Source of the DNA: Nageia nagi
Lineage: Eukaryota > Pinophyta
Direction: 5' to 3'
DNA length: 64,000 bases
NCBI GenBank assembly: GCA_050084985.1
Contig: JBITNC010000001.1
Coordinates: 195,300,001-195,364,000 of the forward strand
Position numbers and translations under genes: made by a program. The notes beneath the pieces are model-generated. The model searched no databases, was not told where the DNA came from, and was given only the letters and a program-made list of their open reading frames with translations. This document shows positions 35,701 to 47,639 of this stretch, piece after piece; within the stretch, counting starts at the first letter, position 1, and each line of letters starts with the position of its first letter.

Positions 35701-35760
35701 CAATGTCATTCATTAAAACATGTGATCCAAGATTTAATTGATGAGGAAAATTACAAGTAG
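32757..35760 (+). pseudogene. Gag of G3, Gln-rich, decayed
   Basis: An ATG at 32756-32758 opens 91 codons. The next 1.6 kb encodes a Gln/Pro/Thr-rich low-complexity stretch in which most stops are TAA or TAG inside CAA-rich runs. The gag core follows near 34860-35170: YKFEIPKIEPFKGKKYPK, then FPMTLASQTMDWYNSLLKY (the L-x-G-x-A-x-x-W-x-x-x-L block) and LTRQQQFPDESINDFI. A CNYHHQKGHDTNQC knuckle (C-x2-H-x3-GH-x4-C, the plant gypsy type) is at about 35664-35705, followed by SLKHVIQDLID. The product would be the coat protein that packages the element RNA. Confidence 0.82.
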
Positions 35761-36098
35761 ATACCCTTTTGCAAAACCCTAATAAAGAATTAGGTATTTA
35801 TTAATATCCCCTTCCACATCATACAAATAATATTTCATGGAATACAAATCAAGTAATACATAAATATGATCCAAATTACATAAGGTATGTTTCTATGATT
35901 AGTGTTACCATAAGAGCACAAAAATGTCAAAATAAATAAAATACAATAATGAATCAACAAAATGTAATGCCACAAATACCAAGACCTTAATATCCTATAG
36001 TGTCAATCAAAGGAGCATTACAACAACAATTAAAAATATCACAAGTTGAATTATCCTTATTTGATTTGTTACAACAATCAAAAGATCATTGAGATGAA

Positions 36099-36600
36099 AT
36101 GAATCATATTTTACAAAAAATTGAATTATATATTAATGATATTGAAAGTTTTGCTACTCTTGTAGGTAACATCAAAAAAATTAAAAAACTAGTAACTACA
36201 TTTTATGATCATGAAATAAAATATTGGAAAAATTCATCTGGAATTGATCCACCATTACACATTGTAGCAAATATTGATGGAAAGATGTTTAAACAAGTCT
36301 TAATTAATGAAGGATTTGTAATAAATATTATATTGATAATTGCTTTTCAAAATTTAAATATTCCATTTTCCCATATTAAGGCACCAAATTTACAATTAAA
36401 ATCCTTTAATGATGCCTTATGTCTAACAATTGGATCAATATTTATAGCTATTACAATTGGATCAAAAATATTTCAAAATATGTTATAGGTCATCGAAGGG
36501 GATATTACACAATACAATATCTTCTTATGAAGACCTTGGATTAAAGATATGTAATGTGTTCCTTAAACATATCATAATTGTTTAAAATACATACATAATG
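36099..36600 (+). pseudogene. Aspartic protease region of G3, catalytic Asp lost
   Basis: An open run of 129 codons reads DPPLHIVANIDGKMFKQVLI, then NEGFVINIILI where the family has D-x-G-S-S-x-N-I-L, then LNIPFSHIKAPNLQLKSFND and GSIFIAITIGS, the usual later strands. In this copy the catalytic Asp is Asn and the following Ser is Phe, so it could not process the polyprotein. The next segment (IEGDITQYNIFL…) continues out of frame. Confidence 0.82.
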
Positions 36601-37559
36601 GAATAGTACATTGTGTCCTTGGAGATGATAATCCATATTCACATTGTAACATTGCAAGAATTATTGATAAGATCACTCTATCTTCCACTCATTTCTTTAT
36701 GACATCTTTATCTAAATCTTCAAAAGATAATGATAAATAAAATATGTTAAATAAGAAAAATGAAAGTAAATAATGGATAGTCCATAAATAAGTCATTTAT
36801 TTTTTAAATCAAATAGTTTAAATCCATATGAAAAATAATCTTGGCAAAATCAAACACAAACATTAAACATGTTGTATGATGCTTCTTCATATAAAACTAG
36901 TGAGATGGTAGCTTCATCTTGAGAAATTGTTGTAGGATAGATTAAATAAAATTTCTTATACAATAGCTAAGTTATATAATTTAGGTATTAGAGAATATTA
37001 TATTGATGATGTAATATTTAATATTCTCACTGCTCAAAAGATTGGACAATTTTATCAAGAATCAAGTGTTGTAGAACAACTTGTTTCACTAGGTGAAAAA
37101 CCTAATCAAATATTATTTGTATATGTAAGAATTGATAAACTTGATGAACAACCTATTCCAAAAATGGGTAAAGAACCATTTATCACCCTATTTATGATAT
37201 TTTTTCCAATTATATTTTGATAAATGTCATTGGAAAGGGTACAGATTAGGTTGATATGAACAAGGCCCATGACATGTAATAGACATATATTATCAAATGC
37301 CTATAGATAAGATGGTATTATGATATAAGAGTAAAACAAAATATAATTCAAATAAAAAAATGATATAATTACAACCTAAAAATCTCACATTTGAAGAATC
37401 TCTTTACCTCTATCATCCATTAAAATCAAATGATGATAGTACATTTGATAAGTTGATACCTAATTATTTATTTAATAGTGATATATCAATAAGTATGGTT
37501 CAAATTAAATAGATCAAAATAAAAAATATAAAACCTATATATCTATAATCTAAAGTAAA

Positions 37560-38500
37560 AGTAAATTCAACTTTGATTGAAAGTAATATTAGAGAAGTAG
37601 AAGAATATGATTTAAGTGATAAAACTTGGATCCCTATACCTAATCAATTAGAAGAAGGATCACATATAGTAATTGAAGAAACTATTGATGTTAATATTAG
37701 TGATGATTCTACTAAGCCTAAAATTATTCAATTAGGAAAATATTTAATAGAGGAAGAGAAAAAGTTATTTATATCTCTTTTGAAAGAAAAATAGGCCATA
37801 TATGGACATATGAAGATATGCATAGTATAGCTACTGATTTGGTTGTTCATAATCTAGGTCTTAAAGTTGATGCTAAACCTATTAAGAAAAAGTTATGAAA
37901 AATAAATCCTACAATAGCCTTGATGGTAAAAGAAGAATTACAAAAATTATTAGATTCCAAATTTATACAACCAATTGATTATTTAGAATGTATTTTAAAT
38001 ATGGTTCCTATAAAGAAACCAAATGGAAAAATTTGTATCTGTACTGATTTTAAGGATTTAAATAAAGCATGTCCTAAAGATGATTTCCCACTTCCCAATA
38101 TGGATAACTTAGTGTATGCTATGATAAGATATGAAATGCTTTCACTTATGGATGGATTTTTTGGTTATAATCAAATAAAAGTTGCTCTTGAAGACCAACA
38201 TAAGACAGTGTTTATAACACCATGGGGAATCTTTTGCTATAAAGTAATGCCCTTTGGTATTAAAAATGCTAAAGCAACATATCAAAGAGAAATGAAATAC
38301 ATATTTGATGATTATATGCATGATATCATAGAATATTATGTCGATGAATTATTAGCTAAGTCTAAAATAAGAGAACAACATCTTGAGATATTGATAAAAA
38401 TATGTGATAGATTGTTAGAATTTAATGTTCATCTTAACCTAAATAAATGTGCATTTGGAGTAACTTTAGGAAAACTATTAGAATTCATTGTATCTTGATG
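37560..38500 (+). pseudogene. Reverse transcriptase of G3, longest preserved pol segment
   Basis: 37920-38498 is open for 192 codons: KEELQKLLDSKFIQPI, VPIKKPNGKICICTDFKDLN, KACPKDDFPLPNMD, SLMDGFFGYNQIKVALEDQH, TPWGIFCYKVMPFGIKNAKA, TYQREMKYIFDDYMHDIIEY, YVDELLAKSK. These are the RT blocks in the correct order and spacing. The catalytic box reads YVDEL instead of YVDDL, an Asp to Glu change. The preceding 37573-37794 stretch (73 codons) is the acidic protease-RT linker. The frame ends with TGA after FIVS. Confidence 0.92.
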
Positions 38501-38760
38501 AGGAATCAAAATATATCCTAATAACATTAAAGCAATAATAGACATACCTCCTCCCAATATTAAATAATTACAAAGTTTTCAAGGAAAATTACAAGCAATC
38601 AGATGTTTTATTTCATAATTGTTAGATAAATGTAAACCTTTTACTAAATTGTTAAAAAGGGAACTATTTTTCTTTGGGGTAAAGAAAAATAAGAAGCTTT
38701 GGATGAAATCAAATAATATTTATTAACACCCCCAATATTAAGTCCTTAAGGAATACCAAT
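38500..38760 (+). pseudogene. RT connection / RNase H of G3, largely deleted
   Basis: The blocks KAIIDIPPPNIK, LQSFQGKLQAIRCFIS and CKPFTKLLK are readable with stops. They run to 'LTPPILSP' and then pass directly into the LDFPCTNNNAKYEA block of the additional RNase H. The ordinary RNase H and the start of the second one, about 0.8-0.9 kb in G1 by comparison, are missing. This is a deletion relative to G1, where both domains are present. Confidence 0.7.
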
Positions 38761-39065
38761 TACATATTCATTCAAATTAGATTTTCCTTGTACAAATAAT
38801 AATGCTAAATATGAGGCCTTAATATTAGCTATTAAGATTGATCTAAAATTAAAATTATAAAAATTAAAATTCATTGTTAATTGTAAATCAAATTAAAGAA
38901 ATCTTTCAATGTAAAGAACCTTTACTTCAAAAATATAAACAAATAGTTGAAAATTTATTATCTTTATTGACAAAATATAAAATTCAAGCAACACTCAAAT
39001 CAAATAATAGATTCCTTAATGCTATGGCATCAACTGGATCATTAATACATCAAAATCCTTACCAA
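38760..39065 (+). pseudogene. Additional RNase H (aRNH) of G3, partial
   Basis: SFKLDFPCTNNNAKYEALIL then AIKIDLKLKL, then in the next frame VNQIKEIFQCKEPLLQKYKQ and NNRFLNAMASTGSLI, which match the second half of the domain described at 1640-2070. The conserved Glu of 'AEYEA' is kept and its Ala-Glu pair reads AK. One frameshift near 38860. Confidence 0.8.
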
Positions 39066-39159
39066 TGAAACATTCACATTGAAATAGTACAAATAACAAA
39101 GTCTACTTTAGAAATAAATGATAAAACATATGATATTTTGGACATCACAATAGAAGGAA

Positions 39160-40425
39160 AAAATCTACGGTATGACTAATTAGTTAAATTTTTAAGAGAT
39201 GGAGTTTTACCTAAATATTTAATAAAATTAGCTATGAAAGCTTTTAAATTATGAGCATTTCATTATTGCATGTTAGGTGATATACTATACCAAAGAGGAT
39301 TTGATGGTATATTACTGCATTGTTTAGAATGGGCTGATTCACAAATTGCAATTTCATCTACACATGATGAAATATGCAAAGGAAATTTTAGCAAACCTGC
39401 TATTACAAAATGTTTAATGTGTATGGGATATTATTGGCCTATAATGGAATATGATTGTATCAATTACATTTAAAAATGCATTAAGTGTCAATAGCATGCT
39501 CACCTTTTTTTTCAACCTTCATAACCACTACAACCAATGCAATCTTTATGGCCATTTTCATGATGGGCCTTAGATCTCATAGGAAAAAATCCCCTACATC
39601 ATTAAGAGGTCATAAATTTATTATAATAGCTACTATATATTTTATGAAATGGGTCAAAGCTATACCCATGATTTCAACAAAAGGTCCTAAAATAGTTGAA
39701 TTCATATTACATCATCTTATCTATCGATTTGGTATTCTTGCTCAAATATTTATGAATAATGGATAAAAATAAAGAAGTATTAGCATTAGGTAAAGCATAT
39801 CACATATAAATTACCTTTTCAAAACCATATTATCCTCAAGGTAATGGTTAAGCTATGGCTACAAATAAAACCATTCTAAGTATTCAGTTAAAACTGTTAC
39901 TAATTATCATAAAGATTGGCATATTTGAATTCCACATGCTTTATTATCATATTGTACAAGCATTAGACCACCAACTAGGGCAACACTATTTTCCCTTATT
40001 TATGGCTTAGAAGCAGTATTACCATTGTAGATAGAAATTCCTTCTTTTTGAATTGATTTACAAGACTAAATAACTAATGAAGCAATAAGACAAGCAAGAT
40101 TAGATCAATTATTGGTTTTATATGAAAAACAAGTCCATGCATTAGAACATATGCATGTATACCAAGAATGTATCAAATGAGAATTTGATAAGAAAGTTAA
40201 GATATGTGAATTTAATATAGGGGATTTAGTTTTAAAATAAAACCAATAAGCATCTCATATGGAATGCCAATTACATGATAAATTTACTCCAAATTGGTTA
40301 GGACCTTACATAATTAAGAAAAAATATGGTTTTGGGGCATATCATTTGGTTGATATGGAAGAAAATGAAGAGCATGAACCCATAAATATCACACATCTTC
40401 GACCATTCTATAGTTAGAAAAAATA
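39160..40425 (+). pseudogene. Integrase of G3, decayed
   Basis: 39270-39473 encodes the zinc region: HDEICKGNF, GYYWPIMEYDC, then KCIKC, the Cys pair of the HHCC finger. 39485-39766 encodes GHKFIIIATIYFMKWVKAIP and IYRFGILAQIFMNNG, in which the second catalytic Asp is Asn. Past 39770 the blocks are YYPQGNG (39830), a SIRPPTRATLFSLIYG-like segment near 39965, FDKKVKICEFNIGDLVLK near 40185 and FTPNWLGPYIIK near 40285. The end is a HLRPF-like motif at 40395. Several stops and frame changes make it inactive. Confidence 0.87.
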
Positions 40426-40484
40426 TTTATCTTTGTAAATAGTGTATATACATGTTTTATATGTTAAAAAAATGATGATGAAAT

Positions 40485-40486
<2 letters not shown>

Positions 40487-40538
<52 letters not shown>
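40487..40538. repeat. (TA)n microsatellite in G3
   Basis: About 26 TA units without interruption, just 3' of the integrase region. Confidence 0.95.
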
Positions 40539-40541
<3 letters not shown>

Positions 40542-40659
40542 AATGTATTGGCAGATGGCTTTTAAATGATGAAAGACTATACATGTAATGGATAATAGAA
40601 GAGGACTTCAATGACTACCTTGGTATTGAAAATCTTGATATGTAGGAGATAGAGCTATC

Positions 40660-42090
40660 ACTCAGGTAATGCAAAATATTACTTTTGAAATGATAATTTT
40701 TTTATGTTTACCTATTGATATACAAAAAATAATAGTATTAAAAAATCAACCTAATCCATATAATGGATGGTGAATATATAATAAAGGAGATGACATCAAT
40801 ATTTACATTAACAAATCCATGTATTTTGTTGATTTTATGCATTATCATGATCAACTTGAAAAGATAAATCTAATATGTTTTTGTTGGCCTATATCTTTTC
40901 CATGGTTGATCCTTGATTTTACTTTCAATAATTGGGTTTTGAACATAGTGTATCACACTCTATAAAATTTAGATCTTCTATTTAATTGGATAAGTCAAAT
41001 TACAAGAGATCTTAATCATCATAAAATGATCTATGATTTCACCACCTCATTTATCCCAACTCCAATATGATATGAAAAACTAATTCAAAACATTAATTAT
41101 CACTTTTCTCATATGAAGTCAAGATTTTGTTCATCACCTCCACATGAAAGTTTAACATGATAATTGCCTTCAAAAATCTTACAAACCCATCTTCCATAAT
41201 TTCAAATTGATAAATCTAATCTACAATTTGTTGAATGATATCATGATGATAAATATGTAAAAATACTACAAAGAAACCCTTGTAAAGTTATATTTCAAGT
41301 GTTTTCATTACCTATGGAAATACAAGAGAAAATAGTTGTCTTATTATAATGATTGAAACTATGAAGTTTGGCTATTAAAACATAATGGTTACAAAGTAAC
41401 TATTGAAATAGATGCCAAAGAAATATGGATGGAATTGGAGTCAAAAATGAGTTTAATTCATTTATTTCATACACATTTTCCTTATCAAAGACTTAAAATT
41501 TCCTTGAATTATGTTGATCATGTGAACATAAAGTATTGGGGATGAATCATATCACTTACTAACATTGTCATTGTCTTAGTAATTCAGTATAATACTTTTG
41601 CAATCCCTAATCATGATATTATATGTGATTAAATTGCACTTTTTTAGTAAAACATGTTGTATCAATAATGTTATAAATACAAAATTAAGATTTAAAAGGA
41701 TGCTTCAACAACTTAATTTATGAAAGAAAATAAAACATGAAGTTTATCCTACACATATTGAAAAGGATTACATGGATCAACTCATCAACAATGTACAATC
41801 ATGTTCATCATTATTTCTATGTTTCCATTATTGTGCATAATCAAGTGCACCATCACCTACTCAATTCTTTAACATTGGTAAATAATCTTCAGATTCATCC
41901 ATCAAAAAAAGAGTAATCCAAAATTATAGATCAAAACTAAAGGTATTTCAAGTGTTATCACCTCCATTAATTATTTATCCACCTAGAAATCAACCATATA
42001 TTCTTGGAATAAGGCCATATTATCTTTGATTGAATCATCCATATTATTATGTTTTGAAACAAAGTGATTGGACCATCGTTAAAAGATCAT
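40660..42090 (+). pseudogene. Unrecognised sense-strand reading frame in G3, between integrase and PMD
   Basis: From about 40665 to 41350 one + frame runs some 228 codons with no indel, broken only by about seven stops, all of which could be former Gln, Trp or Arg codons. Readable parts include KNQPNPYNG, ISFPWLILDFTFNNWVLNIV, WISQITRDLNHHKMIYDFTT and VFSLPMEIQEKIVVLL. The LPxxIQ-x-I-V pattern appears twice (near 40695 and 41320), hinting at a duplicated module with an F-box-like look, which I cannot support further. Coding-like text continues in a shifted frame (KVTIEIDAKEIWMELESKM near 41395) and to about 42090. No family was recognised. An extra frame downstream of integrase is known in several Tat-type elements. 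Confidence 0.45.
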
Positions 42091-42099
42091 CCCAAAATA

Positions 42100-42135
42100 G
42101 TTGAAGGACTTAGTAATTCTAAAAAAATAATTATG

Positions 42136-42177
<42 letters not shown>

Positions 42178-43580
42178 TATTATTTATACTCAAAAATATA
42201 TAATTTTGAAGTGTCTTGGTTATAAGGTATGTTTTCCTATATATATATATATATATACACACACATATATACATATATATCCCATCATTAAATTAGGGAA
42301 TTTTATCCTTATTTGATGAAAACTATAATGATTTAGATCACTTATCAATTTATATTTATATATTACTCCATTCATATATACCATTTGTACACATATTACA
42401 TTGCATATGTATGATTAACATAATATTATTTAAAGTTATCATCATTCTAGTTTTTATTATGACATATGATAACTAAATTTTAGTCAATTTAATATGATAG
42501 ACAAACATGTTTGATATCTTTAGAATATCACAAACTCAAACACTATTCTCACATTTAAAATATCAAAACAAATAGACATTGAATGTTTTGAAGTATATTT
42601 TTAAAGAAAATATCCTCCCATTATTTTGCTTCATCCTAAACCCAAGGCAAAAAAAAAAAGAGAGAGAAGAGAAAAAAGAAAAGAAGCCTAAAATATATGC
42701 TTGGGTCATTGCAGTATCCTCAATCAGAGCTATGGATGCCTGAATGGAAATAGAGTAAGGTTGTAGTGGGATCTAGGGGTTAATCCTTATTAGGGCTATG
42801 GATGCCTATCTGGCAATGGGGCACACCTAATGAAGAGGAAACATGTACAAATAAATTTGGACCACTATATGCACATAAGAAGAATTGACTTTAAAGTATG
42901 CTTTTAAAAACATTTAATTTATGGATGTCTAGAGAAGTAAATGAATATCACCATGCACACATAAGTTCAAGATAAACTTTTGATATTATGAATATGTTTT
43001 ATATCATATCTAATTATGTAAATGAAGGTAAAATAAAGATTGATAAAGCTAGTTAATTGATTATTTCTTTAATAATGTTATGTTATCAATATTATCCATG
43101 TATCCCAATATAAAATTATCTTTGATTATTATTTAAATTCATAAGTGATCTTGTTATTCTAGTTATCTTCTATATTTGTATAACATCGCTTATCATATTT
43201 TTATTTATACACATACATAGCCAAGAAATAGAAAATGATGCATTTGAGTCCATATTATTATACTTAAAATATGTCCTATAAAATTTTATTTACAAAAATT
43301 ACATTGTCTAGTATTTTATATAACTTTTATGATAATAGGATAAAAATATTCAAACATCATTTAATATATGAAACCATCATAAACTTGTATATATAATCAT
43401 AAGAAAACATATCATCATATACCTATCTGCTAATATAAAACTAAACATGACATCATCCCAACTAATGTTAACTACTTAATCATATAACATATCAAATCAT
43501 TACATCTCAAATTACATCATCTCATAAAAAATATAAACATATAAAATACATGATCTCATAAAGTATATAGTCTCATCATC
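42100..43580. other. Non-coding part of G3, with (TA)n tracts
   Basis: 42137-42180 and 42238-42280 are TA-rich microsatellites, the second with ACACAC interruptions. 42650-42700 has a purine-rich run. Two phrases near 42715 and 42785 ('agagctatggatgcctgaatggaaat' and relatives) form an imperfect direct repeat. No reading frame was recognised. Confidence 0.6.
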
Positions 43581-43589
43581 ATGATAAAA

Positions 43590-46005
43590 ATATGATATGG
43601 GCATCCTCATGGGCTACCCCAACCACTAGATCCTTCTTGAGGACTACTCAAACCATTACCCTAACCTTGAGAAATACTATAATCTCTTAGCTATATGCTT
43701 GTCTCTCCAATGCCATAACTAAGAGGAGTAGTACCAATAGACCCTATAGGAGTGGTTGGTCATGTAGCCCCTTATAACTCTGATGATCTCATAATACCCT
43801 GGGAGGATGCCAAAGGTGTAGTAACCCTACCAGGAGAGGCTCACAATCTTGTTGTCCTACCTGGAAAACCTACTATTCCCTAAGCACTATTACCAGCTTG
43901 ATATGCAAACAAGTTAGTAGGCATGTAACTCAATGGAGGTATAGGATACTACACTCTAGGAGAAAATGTTGGTACACCTATCAACCAAGTTTGAATAATA
44001 GCACTATAATAATCTCTCTACTGATAAATGCTATGAACAAACACTAAAGATCTACTATCTATACCCCCAAGAGTAGGTGTTGCTCCCATTTGATGAGCTT
44101 GAGCTCCCTATAGTGATGTATGACCCTCATCCCTCTCTCTATGATACCGATGCCTCTTAGCTCTATGTCAATACATGCATGAGTTGGCTTGTGGCAATTG
44201 ATATCTAAGATCATAAATATCACCTAGTAAAGTATCAATACTAAGAATATAATTCATCAAGATATCACCTCTATCATCATCATCTCTACCTAGGGTAACT
44301 CCCCCCTTAATTAGACTCATTGCTCTCTCCTCTGAAATAAACTCCTTAGTAGCATCTATCATCCTCTCCTCTCCCTTTCTACTACCTCAATTGTGGCTAC
44401 ACCCACCTCCTCAACATCATTAATGCATTGATGAACACATCTATCCTCTCCATCATCACCACCACCCTATAACTCAACATGTCACTAAGCTCTAAATTCC
44501 TCAATAATACCAATATCATCTACCCTAGTATCATCCTCAGTTAATTCCTCCTCTTGAGTAGGATCTGGCTTTGCATACACTAAAGATTGAACACCTTCAC
44601 TAGGATAGTACCCTCATGTTAACATAGCATTGGTAAAGGTGGAATGTACTAAACTAAACCAAATTGGTAGCATACTCCCCCAAACTAAAAAAACTCAATA
44701 AAATCTATTCATCTATCACTCAATACATATGGCTACCAAATACCAATAATCTCCCCTATAAGCTTAGCCTAAATTGGATATAAATGATAAGGTCTAAACC
44801 TCACCTAATCTAGAACTAACTAAGCTAGGATGCAATGGTAATAGGCCACATCTTGCTTAATAACATCTAATGAGTGAACATAAAAATCATCATGCCATCG
44901 AATGATGCCTACCTCATACTCCAAATAGCTACCAAAACCAACCATAGGTAAGCTTGAAGGGTGAGCTATAGTAATATGCTCATAATCCCATGCTTGCAAA
45001 GTGATAGTAACTAACAATGTGGCATGATGCAATAAAAGAATAGCTCTTTATAAATCTAAGCTAATAGTGTAGGTTCCCAAGCATACATTATCTCATGTTG
45101 TATCATATCTACTATAATCAGTAAAAGTGACCATAGAAATCTCACACCATTAGTATCTAGGAGAGCATAACACTAAACTAGTCCCATTAAATATGAAACA
45201 TGTATAAGCCCCATCTGATCCTCCATCCAATACTAGTAATATCAGATCCCTCAAAAAATAATCTCAAAAATAATAGTATCAACTCTATCTATTCCATAAA
45301 GATATGAAATTATTGACAAAGCTCCAGATCTATCTACCACATGTTTTATCCTCTAATCATGGATAGGTAGTATATATAATTGATGGATGTCCTCTATAGT
45401 GATCATCATCTCTCTAGTTGGGAGATGAAAGGTCAAAGTATGAGCATCCCATCTATCTAACAAAGCTACCAATAAAGGATACTCCCAATGAATGTGACCC
45501 ATATATGGGCCCATGCCAAATCCAACCATCCTAAAAAATGTGTGAATAGTAGGACCCCAAAACTCCCTACCCACCTAAATGATAGAAGGGTATCTACCAT
45601 GAGGCTCGAAAATATCTCAAACCTATAAATTCATAAAACTTAACTTAAAAAAAATGGGTGATTCAACATGAAATGTTGGTATTCAAATGCTGGTGTTATA
45701 GAATCACTAGCATCCAACATATAAATATTTGCAACCCTAAAACCCTTTAGCTTTGGTTGGTGACTGTAGTCAAGGGTTTGAAAACTTATCCAAACAAATA
45801 GAGAGAAAAGTCTACATTACATTATAATATGATGGAAATATTTTAAGTACCTAATTATTGTATTTCATAACTAAAAAATTAAAACAAAATGATTAAAATA
45901 TTAGATATAAGAAAAAATTAAAAAACAAGGTTAGTTTAAAACCTTACCTCTTCCCAAATAGGTCGAGAATGGATAGTAAAGTGATGACATGGAGGCATGA
46001 TAGTC
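43590..46005 (-). pseudogene. Plant mobile domain (PMD) gene carried antisense in G3
   Basis: On the minus strand a first exon candidate starts at an ATG near 45998 (MPPCHHFTIHSRPIWEE) and ends at a donor-like GAG|GTAAGG near 45948; an acceptor CATTTAG lies near 45580. The next open segment (45574-45353) reads FWGPTIHTFFRMVGFGM, then WEYPLLVALLDRWDAHTLTF with HLPTREMMITIEDIHQLY, the signature of the PMD (PF10536-like: a W-x-x-x-T-x-T-F-H-L-P-x-G-E-M-x-x-T-L-x-D block). 45032-44820 and 44362-44168 give further pieces, and the C-terminal part is acidic and then Gly/Ser/Pro/Thr-rich to about 43590. PMD proteins (such as MAIN and MAIL1) and transposon-borne relatives are known; the role inside retroelements is unknown. 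Many stops. Confidence 0.78.
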
Positions 46006-46758
46006 TCATTGGATATTGATAGCTAACAACATAGTAAAAAGTATGAAGAATAAATAATACCTAGAAGATAAGTAAATGACAAAATAAGATAGAAAGTAAT
46101 AATGAAATTTAAACCTTTTCTTTTTATAATCCTACAACATGGAATGCTAGTGATCGGATTGCAAACATTGGCAATTCATTTACAGACACCAATGTTTTAA
46201 GTATACTACTAGTGATTTAAGCAATCCAAAAAAAAGGGGATTATGATTATATTTTTCTAAGAAACTTAAGCTTCATTCATAAAAGATTTTGATAATACTT
46301 ATTAAGATATTTTTGATTTTACAAATATGAAAAATGGTAAAATGTGGTAAATCATTATTACATAAGATTACCCTAAAACCTTATTGTCAAGACAAAGGAC
46401 AACATCGTCAAAAACCTATATACTAAAGAAATACTTATATGATATATGCATGCTTAGACATGCAAAAAGACATAATAAAAATGTCATGTAACTATCACAC
46501 AAGCTCAACACATTATCATATCAAAAATAATCATTTATAAAGTATATCCAAATTTATTTTCAAAACACATATAATGTTAAATGAAAATACATTTTATCAT
46601 AATTTTATAGATCAAAATTTTGACTTACAAAAAAAATTGAATCAAAATTTCTATCACAAAAAAGCCTTAAAGATAATTAGATAAAATAATAATTTAAAAT
46701 TTTCCCATTCTATGTTTTTGAACTATTAACCTCATCTTCAATTAATAATTCAAAAAGG
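45960..46758. other. 3' UTR of G3 up to polypurine tract
   Basis: AT-rich sequence without a reading frame. It ends in AAAAAGGAAAAAA (about 46752-46764), which can serve as the polypurine tract. The exact right LTR start is blurred because its first bases have become A-rich. Confidence 0.5.
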
Positions 46759-47639
46759 AAAAAACATTGAAATACAATCCACTTATATGTTAAAAAATCA
46801 AAAGACTTAAATCATATATGATTAGGATACAATCATTGGCAATCAATGAAGGTCACTAGCATTTGCTTATGATCACCAATGACTCTACAATGGAAAAACC
46901 AAAACTCAAAAAATATAATATGAACTACAAGTTTCATCTTCTCCACAAAAGTATGGATAGAGAGGGTTAATCATTACCTACATTATCACTAGACATGAAA
47001 TCTCTTTAGTTATTTCAAGTTGGTGATAAACTTTGACTCCCCTTTTTTAGCCTTCTAGAAACCCATAAAAGCCCATTAAAAAAATCTATAAATACATGAG
47101 CCAAATAGACAATAAGAGGGGGGTGAATTGAAGTAAACATATGTTGCTGAAATGAAAATAGAACTATGAGGTTTATTTCAATTTGATTATTGTTATTGCT
47201 TTTCTTCCTTATGTTAAGATTTCAAAAATGTATAGGTATGTTTTAATCTATTGTTTGAGCATATGTGTAGGGTTCACAGGTGTTAAGATGTAGCAAAATT
47301 CAAAGGCATCATAGATATAGATGATAAAAAGATAGAACCTAAGAGAGTGATTCAAATTAATCAAAAATTCAAAGTTATAGAAATGCTAGCAATTTGATAT
47401 CGAGCATCAACATTCCACCTTAGTCATCAGCATTTCAATAAGGGTCATCAACAACCTTGCATCCATATACTAGAACAACCTATTTTATACATACATTTGA
47501 AAAAAATCCTTTCATAAGGCAACTAGATCTAGTGATCTAAAATCTATAATACCAAGGTCTTCTAGAAAATTAATAAAATTTCAATTTGTATTAACTATAT
47601 TTGTCTTATTTGCTAACAGGGTTGATTTTTTGATTGACA
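46759..47639 (+). repeat. 3' LTR of G3
   Basis: Aligns with 30304-31182 from 'cattgaaatac' (partner 'cactgaaatat') through to the end TTTTTTGATTGACA. The first six bases are eroded. TATAAATA at 47087-47094. The next five bases are the duplication CTTTA, then copia integrase continues. Confidence 0.9.

Larger units (their letters stand above)
30304..47639 (+). mobile_element. Complete Tat-type Ty3/gypsy retrotransposon G3 (17.3 kb) with antisense PMD gene
   Basis: LTRs at 30304-31182 and about 46759-47639 are flanked by an exact duplication CTTTA (30299-30303 and 47640-47644). The element sits in the integrase of copia C1. On +, the order is LTR, primer site, leader, gag, protease, RT, (mostly deleted) RNase H, additional RNase H, integrase, an unrecognised sense frame, then a PMD reading frame on the minus strand, a purine tract and LTR. 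The second RNase H places it in the Tat lineage, where elements of 12-25 kb with extra reading frames past pol are known (for example Grande with an antisense gene). All frames are damaged. LTRs look roughly 85% identical by eye. Confidence 0.92.

Noticed and set aside
40414-40611. Minus open stretch with a long alternating Ile-Tyr run
   Set aside because: It is a translation of the (TA)n microsatellite.
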